A DNA stretch of 64,000 bases from Candidatus Hecatella orcuttiae (GCA_002011035.2 MTLY02000003.1:241194-305193); one strand, 5' to 3'; positions 6,409-14,227 are shown, counted from the first letter of the stretch. Notes: generated by a model from the letters alone, not told the origin. Program-made: numbers and translations.

Positions 6409-6645
6409 GTGAGGAGGGCTAGAACCGTCAGGGGGCTCCTCCGACAGCTGAGCCGCTGCCCGGAGTGCAGGGGAAGCCCTGCTGTGTTCTTCGGCAACGG
6501 CCTCTCCATGTGCCAAGCCCACTGGGAAGCCTACGCGGAGGCCTTCGACTACGAGGACGGAAAATTCAAGCCCAGCGTTTTCGGGGGCGAGGATGGCGGA
6601 AAAGCGGCTGCTCAGGTCCTTCATAGCCGACCTCGAGCGGGTTAA
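6409..6645 (+). CDS. Zinc-finger-like protein whose frame runs through the next junction motif
   Basis: 78 residues from GTG 6409 after TCTTTCGGGGTTCGAC. CPEC followed later by C-x2-H suggests a single zinc site (residues 17-37). The frame passes through the next GTTTTCGGGG and overlaps the following gene by 53 bases, unlike its neighbours. The true stop may have been lost by an indel near 6570. Confidence 0.5.
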   Translation: MRRARTVRGLLRQLSRCPECRGSPAVFFGNGLSMCQAHWEAYAEAFDYEDGKFKPSVFGGEDGGKAAAQVLHSRPRAG

Positions 6646-6847
6646 AGACCTGCTCGAAGCCTACAACCTGGGCGAAGCCCGGCTGGCGGACGCCTGGGAC
6701 TTCATCAGCCTCAGGCTTGACCAGTACAGGCTCCTGCTCAACCCACCCAAGAAACACACCGCATACCGCCGCAAAATCTGCGGCGGAACCTTCACCACGG
6801 CGGACGGAAGGGAAGGATGCACATGGCCACGCACGGCTACTCCTTGA
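6593..6847 (+). CDS. Hypothetical helical protein
   Basis: 84 residues from ATG 6593, after GTTTTCGGGGGCGAGG. The first 55 residues form amphipathic helices (LLRSFIADLERVKDLLEAY, DAWDFISLRLDQYRLLL). The tail holds two cysteines. It overlaps the next small frame by 25 bases. No family is recognised. Confidence 0.55.
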   Translation: MAEKRLLRSFIADLERVKDLLEAYNLGEARLADAWDFISLRLDQYRLLLNPPKKHTAYRRKICGGTFTTADGREGCTWPRTATP

Positions 6848-6978
6848 AGGGGGCTGTGAAAAAGGGATACGCGGAGAAACTGAAGGAGCAAGTTTCCGCC
6901 CGGCCTTTCGGGGTTGATTGGCCGTACCCTAGTGCCCCGGACTACCGAGGTGGTTTAGATGTCTATGGGACCTCCTAA
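6823..6978 (+). CDS. Hypothetical 51-residue protein
   Basis: ATG 6823 to TAA 6978, overlapping the genes on both sides by about 20-25 bases. A junction motif, CCTTTCGGGGTTG (near 6904), lies inside its reading frame rather than before it. This makes the call less sure. Confidence 0.35.
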   Translation: MATHGYSLKGAVKKGYAEKLKEQVSARPFGVDWPYPSAPDYRGGLDVYGTS

Positions 6979-7192
6979 ATGTCCTGAATGCGGTGAACCC
7001 CTTAACGGAGTCTACTTTGATACCAGCGAATACTACGTCTTCGACCCGTCTGCCGGAACCTACCTTTCAGACGAAAAATCTGGCGAAGGCTACACAAAAT
7101 GTCCCAAATGCGACGCAGACCTTTTCGACCTATTCCCCAACGGCCCCATAAACTTCAAACCCAAACCCAGCACAAAGGGAGCGACCCGATGA
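6959..7192 (+). CDS. Zinc-ribbon protein
   Basis: 77 residues from ATG 6959, with GAGGTGG nine bases upstream, a canonical binding site rather than the close CGGGG leader. CPECGE at residues 8-13 and CPKCDAD near residue 48 form a split zinc ribbon around a tyrosine-rich strand segment. Codons are AT-richer than the neighbours. The stop overlaps ATGA at 7190. Confidence 0.65.
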   Translation: MSMGPPKCPECGEPLNGVYFDTSEYYVFDPSAGTYLSDEKSGEGYTKCPKCDADLFDLFPNGPINFKPKPSTKGATR

Positions 7193-7257
7193 TAACTCTA
7201 GGCTGTGCGACACTCTGGTGCACCATTCCTCTGGAGGTCATCCTTTCGGGGACAGCC

Positions 7258-8260
7258 GTGAGCATGGAAGTGGCTGAGCTTAAACCCAAACTGAAGGCTC
7301 TGCGAAGTCTCAGGGAAGTCCCGTTTACAGGCGACACGTGGCTTCAGGTGAAAGCCGACGGAGAGCTGGCCTTGGTGAAGTTTGAGGGCGGAGAGGCCGA
7401 GGCGGTGAACCGCTGGGGCACCGTCCACAGGGGGCTGCCCTGCCTCCGAGAGTTCGCCGAGGCCCTCAAGGCCAAGAGGCTTCGAAGCTTGGAGGCCTTG
7501 GCCGAGCTGTACGCGGAGGGCCTCCGCCTGCCGGAGTTCAGAAAGACCCTGACCCGGAAGCCCGAGGCGGTGAAGCTAGGCTTCTTCACCCTCCTGGCGG
7601 TCAACGGCGCCGGGGTCAAGAACGACTGGCCCTGGCAGATGGGGGAGGCTGGAGTCTTGGCTTGCAGCCAGCCGCCTGGCGGGGCCTCTGCCCTACCGGC
7701 GGGTGGTCGGCCTGCAGGAGGCGGAAGCCTTCTGGAAGGAGTGGGTGGAGGGCCGCGGCTACGAGGGCGTCGTAGCCCGGACGCCCCGGGGAGGCTTCAA
7801 AGTCAAGCCGGAGCTCACCGTGGACGCCGCGGTGGTGGGCGTCAAAAAGACCGAGCGGCTGAGGGTGGGAAGCGTGGTGACAAGCCTCCGCCTGGCCTTG
7901 ATGAGCCCGGAGGGCGACCTGGTCCATGTGGGCGATGTCTCCAGCGGCATCGACCCGGAGACCGGGCGGAGGCTCCACGCCTTGGTCAAGCACTTCGCGG
8001 TGGGCGAAGACCGGGAAGCCTACCACGTCAGGCCGGTGCTCGTAGCCGAGGTGAGGTGCTTCGACGTATACCCCGGCCTGCGGCAGGTCTGGCGCTGGGA
8101 CGGCCGCCGGTACGCAGCCCGGCAGCCCAGAAGCTTCTTCAGCCTCAAGTCTCCGGTGTTGGTCAGGTTCAGGGAGGACAAGCAGCTGAGGCCTGAAGAC
8201 CTAGCCTTGGAGCAGATTCCCGAAGCAGGCCCTTTCTCTTTCGGGGAGGGGGAACCGTGA
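7258..8260 (+). pseudogene. ATP-dependent DNA ligase, interrupted by one frameshift
   Basis: Starts at GTG 7258 or ATG 7264, after CCTTTCGGGGACAGCC. The first frame carries the nucleotidyl-lysine motif I (LQVKADGE) and a segment like FDLLxLNG (LGFFTLLAVNG). It continues one frame over, after a GGGGG run at 7641-7645, with motif IV (YEGVVAR), motif V (FKVKPE), then an OB-fold-like domain (VTSLRLALMSPEG, DVSSGID) ending at TGA 8258-8260. Joined, it is about 330 residues, the size of a LigD-type ligase domain. Motif I has Glu where Arg is usual. With the Ku-like gene at 3604 it would form an end-joining pair. Either the frameshift is an error, or the gene is decaying or recoded. Confidence 0.65.
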
Positions 8261-8379
8261 AGCTCTGCCCTCGCTGCTCCAACGCCATCCTGGACATGCG
8301 GCAGGAGCTAGACCCCATGGGGCGGCCTGTCCAGTTTTGGCACTGCTCCCGCTGCAACCACCGGTGGACGGAGACGTAA
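8257..8379 (+). CDS. Zinc-ribbon miniprotein
   Basis: 40 residues from GTG 8257, overlapping the ligase stop (GTGA). CPRCSN near the start and CSRCNH near the end, followed by RWTET, give a TFIIS-like zinc ribbon. Its junction motif, CTCTTTCGGGGAGG, lies inside the ligase C-terminus, so the two are probably translationally coupled. Confidence 0.65.
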   Translation: MKLCPRCSNAILDMRQELDPMGRPVQFWHCSRCNHRWTET

Positions 8380-8394
8380 GCTTCCAGTTTCGGG

Positions 8395-8525
8395 GAAACC
8401 GGGTCCCCTGTAAGTCCACGCCTACCCCGCTTCAACCAGCGACTAAGGTAGGCTGAAAAGTGGCGTGGGGTTTAGGGCGGTTTCAGCCCACCGGCCCCAA
8501 AGGCTGGCTCCATTTTTTTCGGGGA
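8395..8525 (+). ncRNA. Small structured noncoding unit between two junction motifs
   Basis: No reading frame fills this stretch although both sides carry the junction motif (8388 and 8514). It can fold two ways: CCACGCC (8416-8422) with GGCGTGG (8462-8468), or GCCTACC (8420-8426) with GGTAGGC (8447-8453) around an inner CGCT/AGCG hairpin. Overlapping alternatives of this kind suggest a switch. It ends in a GCC/GGC stem and a run of seven T at 8513-8519. Confidence 0.45.
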
Positions 8526-8529
8526 TTTT

Positions 8530-8748
8530 ATGCCCATCTTAGGCTCGGCTGACTGCTACGAGTGCGAGGGGGAGAAAACCGTCCGGCTGGTCGTCGACGG
8601 CCGAGGAGTCTGGAGCCGGTGCTTCCGGTGCGGCTTCACCGAGTGGGAGTGGGCCCTGGGCGACAACCCCGCCTACCTGGACTGCCTGGCGGAAAAATAC
8701 CGCGTCGACAAAGAAGCCATCGTAGACGCCCTCGAAGAGGCGGGGTGA
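8530..8748 (+). CDS. Zinc-finger protein, possible 5' part of a recoded gene
   Basis: 72 residues from ATG 8530 after TTTTTTTCGGGGATTTT. CYECEG (residues 9-14) and CFRCGF (31-36) form a zinc ribbon like those of phage primases, followed by acidic helices (DCLAEKYRVDKEAIVDALEEAG). It stops at TGA 8746-8748. Skipping the T of that TGA continues directly into the open frame starting GAC CCT at 8747, which has good codons but no start of its own. Confidence 0.65.
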   Translation: MPILGSADCYECEGEKTVRLVVDGRGVWSRCFRCGFTEWEWALGDNPAYLDCLAEKYRVDKEAIVDALEEAG

Positions 8749-9016
8749 CCCTGAAACAGTCAGCTATTTTGAGGTCGTCAACCCTAAGCTGGCGTCCTAT
8801 AAAATCTTCTTCCCCGCGGACATATCCTGCTGGACTTGGAGAGGCGGCGAGCCCTTCCCCGACTTCATCCACCGGGTTGTCGTCGTCGCCTCCAGAGGCT
8901 GCCATCAGTGGACTTTGGATGAACTGGAAAAGCTCAGCATGGAAGCTCCTGAAAGGGAGCGGCGACGGCGGGCTGCCAGACGGGCGGCCTTGAGGCGAAG
9001 GCTGAGGCCGACCTGA
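8747..9016 (+). CDS. Downstream frame likely expressed by +1 shift from the zinc protein
   Basis: An open frame of 89 codons ending at TGA 9014-9016. It is strongly protein-like (VSYFEVVNPKLASYKIFF, DFIHRVVVVASRG, WTLDELEKL, then a very basic tail). There is no ATG, GTG or TTG near its beginning and no junction motif before it. The frame-0 GTG at 8745 gives a poor product. A +1 shift at GGG-T-GAC would fuse it to the 72-residue zinc protein, giving about 161 residues. A one-base assembly error is the other explanation. Confidence 0.55.
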   Translation, partial: DPETVSYFEVVNPKLASYKIFFPADISCWTWRGGEPFPDFIHRVVVVASRGCHQWTLDELEKLSMEAPERERRRRAARRAALRRRLRPT

Positions 9017-9043
9017 CCCCGGTTTTTCCTTTCGGGGACCACC

Positions 9044-10167
9044 ATGGAAGGCCGAAGTTTAACCCCAAGCCAGCAAGCCTACCTGAAGAAGCTGGGTGTC
9101 TCCGACCCCGGCCGGTTGACCGCCGGGCAGAAGGCCTACCTCACCATCCTGGGCCGTAGGGAAGGCGTCGAGCCTCCCAAGCCCGTCAAAGCCTCAGCGT
9201 ACCAGCCTCTGGGCCCCGAGGAGCTGGCGGCCAGGGGTGTGGGAAGCCTCAGGTTCGACCGGGCCGCCGACCTGACCTGGGAGCGCTACGGCATCGTGGA
9301 GGTGCCCATAGCCTACGGAGGCCAGCCCTCCGGCTACAAGGCCGTCATCCGCAAAGGCCAGCTGGTTCAGATAGCCGGCCGGGGCTACCGCCTCCTGCCC
9401 AACGAGGAGGTTGTCCAGCTGGCGGACGAGACCGCTGAAGCCCTGGGGGCCAAGCCCTTCACCGAGTTCCGAGGCCGCTGGTTCGCCCCCATGGGCAACC
9501 ACGTCATCTACAACCGGGCTGAGACGCAGGTTCACGCCCTCTACGCCTTCGACGAGCCGGTGAAGGTGGAGGGCGTCGACACGGTGCACCTGGGCTTCGC
9601 CGTGCACAACAGCATAGACGGCAGCTGCGGCTTCGGTGTTGGCGCCTTCACGTTCCGACAGTCTTAACAGTCGCCCGGAAGTGGGTGGAAGTCTTAAAAA
9701 GGGCGGCTGTAAGACCGGAAAACGCCTGCGCCAACATGGTGCTGATGGGCCTCCGCGGCTACTCCATGCCCTTCGACGAGCGGCGGGTGCTGGCCTGGGT
9801 CTACCAGCGCCACACCTCCAGGCTCAGGGTGGACAGGCCCAGCCTCCAGGACACCATCCTCAGGGTGGTGGACCGGGGGCGGGAGGTCCTGGAAGCCTAC
9901 CGGCGGATGGCCCTCGAACGGCTCAGCGAACCCGTAGCCCGCCGGATAGCCGAGTCGGAGCTGCCCCTCCGGGTGCTGCCCGACTTCATCGAAGTCGAAA
10001 CCCTCGAAGACGGCCGCAGGGCGCTGAAGGGGTTCAGCCCCCAGGCAACCCTCTGGGACGCCTACAATTCCGTCAGCGCCGCCATCTGGCACAACGCCAA
10101 GTCGGACATCTCCACCAAGCTCGACCAGTTCAACGTCCTCCACGCAGCCCTGCCCCTGGCACGGTGA
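9044..10167 (+). pseudogene. DUF932-like phage/plasmid protein in two frames
   Basis: Starts at ATG 9044 after CCTTTCGGGGACCACC. The N-terminal 60 residues carry a twice-repeated SLTPSQQAYLKKLG / LTAGQKAYLTILG unit. The middle (GRGYRLLPNEEVVQLAD, HNSIDGSCGFGVGAFTF) and the C-terminal part (CANMVLMG, LWDAYNSVSAAIWH) follow the DUF932 order. The first frame stops at TAA 9665-9667; the second is open well before 9685 and ends at TGA 10165-10167. One -1 shift between about 9630 and 9660 joins them to roughly 370 residues. DUF932 proteins are common on phages and plasmids; their role is unclear. Confidence 0.6.
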
Positions 10168-10196
10168 ACCGTGCCGCCTGTTTCGGGGGAACCTGC

Positions 10197-10424
10197 GTGA
10201 GAAACCCGGCCTCGGTTGAGCCTACGCTTGACCACGTGCCCAATCCCTTCCAAATCCTCAACGCCTGGACCTATCTGCGAGCCGTGCAAAACGCCCATCG
10301 ACGCTTCCTCCTACGCCTCCTCAGCAGCCGGAGGCTCAGAAGCAGGGAGCTGGAGAGAGCGGTTCTGTGGGACGTCTACGAAGCCCTTAAAACCGAAATC
10401 GTGTTCGCCCTCCCTAAGCCTTAG
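10197..10424 (+). CDS. Hypothetical helical basic protein
   Basis: 75 residues from GTG 10197 after GTTTCGGGGGAACCTGC. It is helical throughout (QILNAWTYLRAVQNAHRRFLL, ELERAVLWDVYEALKTEIVFAL), with an arginine-rich middle. No family is recognised. Confidence 0.55.
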   Translation: MRNPASVEPTLDHVPNPFQILNAWTYLRAVQNAHRRFLLRLLSSRRLRSRELERAVLWDVYEALKTEIVFALPKP

Positions 10425-10447
10425 CCTCGCCGTTTCGGGGAGCGCCC

Positions 10448-10564
10448 ATGGTCACAGCCCGAACGGAGCTCTGCGACCTTCAAAAAATCTTCTGGGACAT
10501 CTACAACGTAACCAGGAAAGGAAGAGGACTGAAACCTCTGCCTTACCCCAAAAAGAGGACCTGA
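10448..10564 (+). CDS. Hypothetical 38-residue protein
   Basis: ATG 10448 follows CGTTTCGGGGAGCGCCC. One helix (ELCDLQKIFWDIYNV) and a basic proline-rich tail. It is kept because the junction motif, start and G/C-rich codons agree. Confidence 0.45.
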   Translation: MVTARTELCDLQKIFWDIYNVTRKGRGLKPLPYPKKRT

Positions 10565-10626
10565 CCTGCCCTGTGCGCTGAACCCTTTTTTTCGGGGGGA
10601 CGGATGCGTCCCCAGGAGGCTCGGTG

Positions 10627-10829
10627 ATGGCTCAGACGGATTTTCCCCAGGAACTCATCGAACCCATCAAGGCTTTAGCCAACCGAACACGCCGGAAGCC
10701 CGTAACTTCGGTATCGACGCCCCTGGAACGCCCCACGACTCTCATTATGCGCTGTCAAACTTTGGGCGCAGATTACTGAAAAGCCTCATCCAGATGCTGG
10801 AGCCTGAAACGGCGTCCGCGACGAGCTGA
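10627..10829 (+). pseudogene. Small protein gene with a probable frameshift
   Basis: ATG 10627 has AGGAGG ten bases upstream and follows a junction motif at 10590. The first frame begins with PQELIEPIKALA and then turns poor. From about 10683 a neighbouring frame is better (NTPEARNFGIDAPGTP, RRLLKSLIQMLEPETA), ending at TGA 10827-10829. One base gained or lost near 10680 would restore a single protein of about 66 residues. Confidence 0.4.
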
Positions 10830-10868
10830 AGCTCCTTTAGCCCTCGGCGTTTTTCGGGGAGAATCAAA

Positions 10869-11105
10869 ATGCAGGTTCAGGTTAAGACGCCTCCCGGCGT
10901 CGAGCTGAAAGACCGTCGGTCTTGCACCCGCTGCGCCCACCTCAACATCTGCGCCGTCTTCAGGGCCGTCGCCCCGCTGCTGGAAAGCTTCAAGGGCAAG
11001 GACGGACAGGGCAAGCCGCCCTTCGACGCCAGGAGGCTGGCGGAGGTCTGCGATGAGTATCTCCCCGGCTACCGGGTGATGGAGGAGCCGAAGATCGAGC
11101 CGTGA
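10869..11105 (+). CDS. Cysteine-cluster protein
   Basis: 78 residues from ATG 10869 after GTTTTTCGGGGAGAATCAAA. CTRCAHLNIC (residues 18-27) plus a later cysteine near CDEYLPGY is a layout seen in small zinc or iron-sulphur proteins. The rest is helical. Its stop overlaps GTGA at 11102. Confidence 0.6.
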   Translation: MQVQVKTPPGVELKDRRSCTRCAHLNICAVFRAVAPLLESFKGKDGQGKPPFDARRLAEVCDEYLPGYRVMEEPKIEP

Positions 11106-11128
11106 AGGCGGCCCTTTCGGGGATGACC

Positions 11129-11305
11129 GTGGCCGACACCATCACCGTCTACCATCCGAAGACAGGGAGGAGGCTGAGGCTGGAAAGAACGGGCTCAGAC
11201 CGGAAGCTGGGCATCTGCTACTACGCTGACAGGAAGCAGGGCGTCTACGTCGAAGACCGGTCTTCCTTTGACCAGGAAAACGAAATCGAAATCATCTTTC
11301 ACTAG
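11129..11305 (+). CDS. Hypothetical beta-rich protein
   Basis: 58 residues. I choose GTG 11129 because its spacing from CCTTTCGGGG (seven bases) matches other genes; ATG 11123 is directly against the motif. The product has strands ITVYHPKTGRRLRLER and LGICYYADRKQGVYV and an acidic end. No family is recognised. Confidence 0.55.
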   Translation: MADTITVYHPKTGRRLRLERTGSDRKLGICYYADRKQGVYVEDRSSFDQENEIEIIFH

Positions 11306-11329
11306 CCCCGCAATTTCCGGGGAACCGTC

Positions 11330-11611
11330 TTGAAATGTGCGGCTAAAAGCCTCGTCGAAGACAGGGGTCTGAGGCTGTGCCCGCACGGGCACTCCCTCGA
11401 AACCGTGGACAGGCCCTCCCGGCGGCTGTGCGGAGGCTGCGAGTTTCTGAAGCCCTCCAGGTTCGCCGTGGTCACCGAGGTTGGAGGGCGGAGGCTGACG
11501 GCGGCCTACTACGACAGCTTGGAGGAAGCGGAGAGGGCGGCTGCGGCCCTGACCGAGGGCAGCATGAGCAACCCTCGGGCTGGATGCGTCTACAGAGTGG
11601 AGGAAGCTTAG
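11330..11611 (+). CDS. Zinc-binding small protein
   Basis: 93 residues from TTG 11330 after AATTTCCGGGGAACCGTC, a one-base variant of the junction motif. C-x-H-x-H followed by CGGC gives a possible zinc site (residues 17-38). Next comes a strand-helix unit (FAVVTEVGGRRLTAAYYDSLEEAERAA-like) resembling small RNA-binding or ferredoxin-like folds. Function is unknown. Confidence 0.6.
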   Translation: MKCAAKSLVEDRGLRLCPHGHSLETVDRPSRRLCGGCEFLKPSRFAVVTEVGGRRLTAAYYDSLEEAERAAAALTEGSMSNPRAGCVYRVEEA

Positions 11612-11669
11612 GGAAGGCGGCCGCCTGACCTTTCGGGGTTAGGAAAGTTCCACACCGTCGGGGGTAGTC

Positions 11670-11849
11670 TTGAGCTTCAAAAAATATGAAGCCCAGTTCA
11701 CCGCTTTAGCTAAACTCTTCAGGTCCTACGCCGACAGAAGGCACGTCGAGAGGCTGAAAACTTCCATTCGGAAGAAAATAGCGTGTTCTCCGAAAGAGTA
11801 CGAACAGTTTGTGAGGAAAGCGAGTGAAAGTATCACAGAAACATCATAA
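11670..11849 (+). CDS. Hypothetical basic helical protein, last motif gene before the R-M cassette
   Basis: 59 residues from TTG 11670. The junction motif at 11632 lies farther away than usual (about 30 bases), and GGGGTAG sits five bases upstream. Basic helices (FTALAKLFRSYADRRHVERLK). It ends where the base composition changes abruptly to AT-rich cargo, so its 3' part may have been replaced. Confidence 0.5.
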   Translation: MSFKKYEAQFTALAKLFRSYADRRHVERLKTSIRKKIACSPKEYEQFVRKASESITETS

Positions 11850-11879
11850 ACTATATATCTAAGGATATTATATTATACT

Positions 11880-12062
11880 TTGAGAGGCTCAAGGGTATTG
11901 AAAAGAGTCTTAGTCTGCTTACCTGAGGGTGTTTGGGAAGTCATAGAAAAGGAGTTTAAAGGTAAGCTTGGAGGAAAAAGTTCTGAAATTTTAAGAAACA
12001 TAATAATGGCTTACCTTTCAGAAAAAGGTATTCTCGAGAAGGTTAGGGAGGTCAAAGCTTGA
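11880..12062 (+). CDS. Small ribbon-helix-helix-like regulator
   Basis: 60 residues from TTG 11880, or 54 from TTG 11898. A strand (KRVLVCLPEGVWEVI) is followed by two helices (SSEILRNIIMAYLSEKGIL), as in CopG/Arc DNA-binding proteins. A TATA box, CTATATATC, near 11852 places the transcript start close to 11880. It stands just before the methyltransferase and may act as the control protein of the R-M cassette. Confidence 0.55.
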   Translation: MRGSRVLKRVLVCLPEGVWEVIEKEFKGKLGGKSSEILRNIIMAYLSEKGILEKVREVKA

Positions 12063-12124
12063 GCAAGAGAAGAAACTCCCTTAGAGAGCTAGATTAAGAG
12101 AAATTGAATAATGGGGAAAATAGT

Positions 12125-13060
12125 ATGTGGAAAGTTTATCTTGCGGATTGTTTTGAATGGATGAAGAAATGTGAACCTAACGAGTTTATAGCCATAGTTA
12201 CTGATCCACCCTACAGTCTAGAAGAGTTTAAACGTGAAAACTTAGAGAAAATGAAACGTGGGAGCGGAGGGGTATGGCGTATACCACCTAAAATAGGGGG
12301 GGTTGAGAGGAATCCATTACCTCGCTTTACAGTTTTCTCGGCAGAACATCATAAAATTATGTTTAACTTCTTTCACAATTGGGCTAAACTGGCTTATAGG
12401 GTGCTTGTACCTGGCGGGCATCTTGTAATAGCCTCAACACCAATTTTTCTTCCTACGGTTGCACATGCCATCATAGAAGGGGGGTTTGAGCCTAGAGGCG
12501 TAATAGTCAGACTTGTTCAAACGTTAAGGGGAGGATTTAGACCCAAAAATGCAGAAGAAGAATTTAAGGAATTGTCTACGATACCTAGAGCACATTGGGA
12601 GCCTTGGGCGATATTCCGAAAACCTATCGAGAAAGGGTCAACAGTGGCGGAGAACTTGAAAAAATGGAAGTCCGGGGCCTTAAAAAGAGAACCCGACGGA
12701 AGACCGTTCCCTGACGTTATACCGAGTGAAAGAACCCCCAAAGAGGAGGAGGCTATAGCACCCCACCCTACACTTAAACCCCAAAGTTTTATGCGTAGAA
12801 TAATACGAGCAGTAGTGCCACTTAATGAAGGAAAAGTGCTTGATCCATTTTGTGGAGCTGGTTCAACCATAGCGGCTATCGAAGCCCTAGGTTTTGACGG
12901 TATTGGCATAGAGGTTAACCCTGAATATTATGAAATGGCCCTTAAAGCTATTCCTCAATTAGCGAGGGTAAATGTTGACCCATGGCTCTTTGAAAGGAGA
13001 ATAAATAAAGGGAGTAAAATGTTAGTGTTAACAGAATTTCTGTTAAAAGAAGGATGCTAA
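12125..13060 (+). CDS. Type II DNA methyltransferase (DPPY-type)
   Basis: About 311 residues from ATG 12125, with GGGG seven bases upstream. Motif IV TDPPYS is near residue 27, and the SAM-binding motif I region VLDPFCGAGSTIAAIEALG is near residue 240, followed by FDGIGIEVNPEYYEMA. This order (DPPY before the F-x-G-x-G loop) is that of beta-class amino-methyltransferases modifying adenine N6 or cytosine N4. The neighbouring nuclease converges on it and the 3' ends overlap by 18 bases. Codons are much AT-richer than the surrounding train, so the cassette was acquired separately. Confidence 0.85.
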   Translation: MWKVYLADCFEWMKKCEPNEFIAIVTDPPYSLEEFKRENLEKMKRGSGGVWRIPPKIGGVERNPLPRFTVFSAEHHKIMFNFFHNWAKLAYRVLVPGGHLVIASTPIFLPTVAHAIIEGGFEPRGVIVRLVQTLRGGFRPKNAEEEFKELSTIPRAHWEPWAIFRKPIEKGSTVAENLKKWKSGALKREPDGRPFPDVIPSERTPKEEEAIAPHPTLKPQSFMRRIIRAVVPLNEGKVLDPFCGAGSTIAAIEALGFDGIGIEVNPEYYEMALKAIPQLARVNVDPWLFERRINKGSKMLVLTEFLLKEGC

Positions 13061-13621
13061 GTTACTTTTCCCAAGATTACGTTCAAAGACTTTTTTCATC
13101 TTTTTATCCCAAGATTTTTTCTCAACAGAAGCCGTTATCGTCCTCTTGCTTTCATCGCTTCTTCCACGCCATATGAAGTCGTCTTCAGATAATTCTCCAA
13201 GCCAAACTACTCTAAAACTTGGTAGTCCTCTATCATCTGTGTCATATTCAGCTACAAGAAACCAACCGCTTGTAACGTTATGTCCTACAGTACTCCAAGG
13301 GCTTCTCATCGTAGCTTTAACTTCGATTCCTACGCCAGTAGTCGGATTCTTCAGGTCTGGAAAAGCCGTATTTGGAAGTTTTTTAAACCCGCTTAACCTA
13401 TCTAGCAACCTTGTCATAAAATCGCTAACTAAGCCACTATATTGATTATGTCTAATTAATTGAGCAAGAGGTGGAATGTCATGAGTTGCTGAGCCATCAT
13501 TTATTGCCTTAAATATTTTCTTAACTTCTAACAGTGTTTTCTCTAAATGTTCTATTGTAAGTCCTTTAGGCATAGGTACATCATAGAAAATGCCATCAAG
13601 CATTTCTGACCTCTTATTCAT
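13043..13621 (-). CDS. Type II restriction endonuclease (PD-(D/E)XK)
   Basis: 192 residues from ATG 13621 on the minus strand, with AAAGGAGATGATAA as a strong ribosome-binding site. The catalytic core is FPDLKNPTTGVGIEVKATM (about residues 86-105): PD, a linker, then E-x-K. A basic C-terminus follows. Placed tail to tail with the methyltransferase, it should cut the sequence which that enzyme protects. The specificity is unknown. Confidence 0.75.
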   Translation of the reverse strand: MNKRSEMLDGIFYDVPMPKGLTIEHLEKTLLEVKKIFKAINDGSATHDIPPLAQLIRHNQYSGLVSDFMTRLLDRLSGFKKLPNTAFPDLKNPTTGVGIEVKATMRSPWSTVGHNVTSGWFLVAEYDTDDRGLPSFRVVWLGELSEDDFIWRGRSDESKRTITASVEKKSWDKKMKKVFERNLGKSNLASFF

Positions 13622-13792
13622 TTATCATCTCCTTTAATTAATAACGGTAGCAAAATATTTAAGTCATCATGACAAAGTTCACAGAACCGCCTTAAAGAAT
13701 CTATAACTTCCTTTCGGGGATCGAGGAAAGTGCTGGAATGGGTGAAAGCTTAAACAGAGCGACCCAACCCTTTTTTCGGGGGATGAAACAGG

Positions 13793-14227
13793 TTGGTGCA
13801 TTTTCTGGAGAGAGATGAAAGCGAGGAGGTCCACAGCTACGACCTGCCGTTGGGCTACCAGTCCTTCAAAGACGCCAAGAGCCTGTATGTGAGGGAGAAG
13901 ATCAAAAAAGCCGAGTGGAAGGACCGCTGGTACATCGTCGACCTGCTGTGGCTTGAGGCCTGCGTCCTAGACCCCCCGCGCTCGTGGGCCTATGGCATGA
14001 AGTGCGACCACCTCATCCAGAGGTACTTCGACGACTGGCTGGCCATCCTCCAGGAGCTGAGACCCAAAGACTGGCGGAAGTTCGTGGAAGAAGAGAAAAA
14101 GTGGAACCCCCACCTCTTCGAGTCTGAGGAAGAGCGCAGGCGGAAGCTGGAACGGCAGCGCGAAGAAGAGCGGCGGGAGACTGAGAGAATCAAGCGGAGC
14201 TGGATAGAGCTCGGCGGTAGGGAATAA
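13793..14227 (+). CDS. Hypothetical protein with a charged C-terminal helix
   Basis: 144 residues from TTG 13793 after CTTTTTTCGGGGGATGAAACAGG. The first 100 residues are globular and aromatic-rich (WYIVDLLWLEACVLDPPRSWAYGM). The end is a long charged helix (EERRRKLERQREEERRETER). GC content and the junction motif return here after the AT-rich cassette. It converges with the minus-strand gene at 14190 and overlaps it by 38 bases. Confidence 0.65.
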   Translation: MVHFLERDESEEVHSYDLPLGYQSFKDAKSLYVREKIKKAEWKDRWYIVDLLWLEACVLDPPRSWAYGMKCDHLIQRYFDDWLAILQELRPKDWRKFVEEEKKWNPHLFESEEERRRKLERQREEERRETERIKRSWIELGGRE

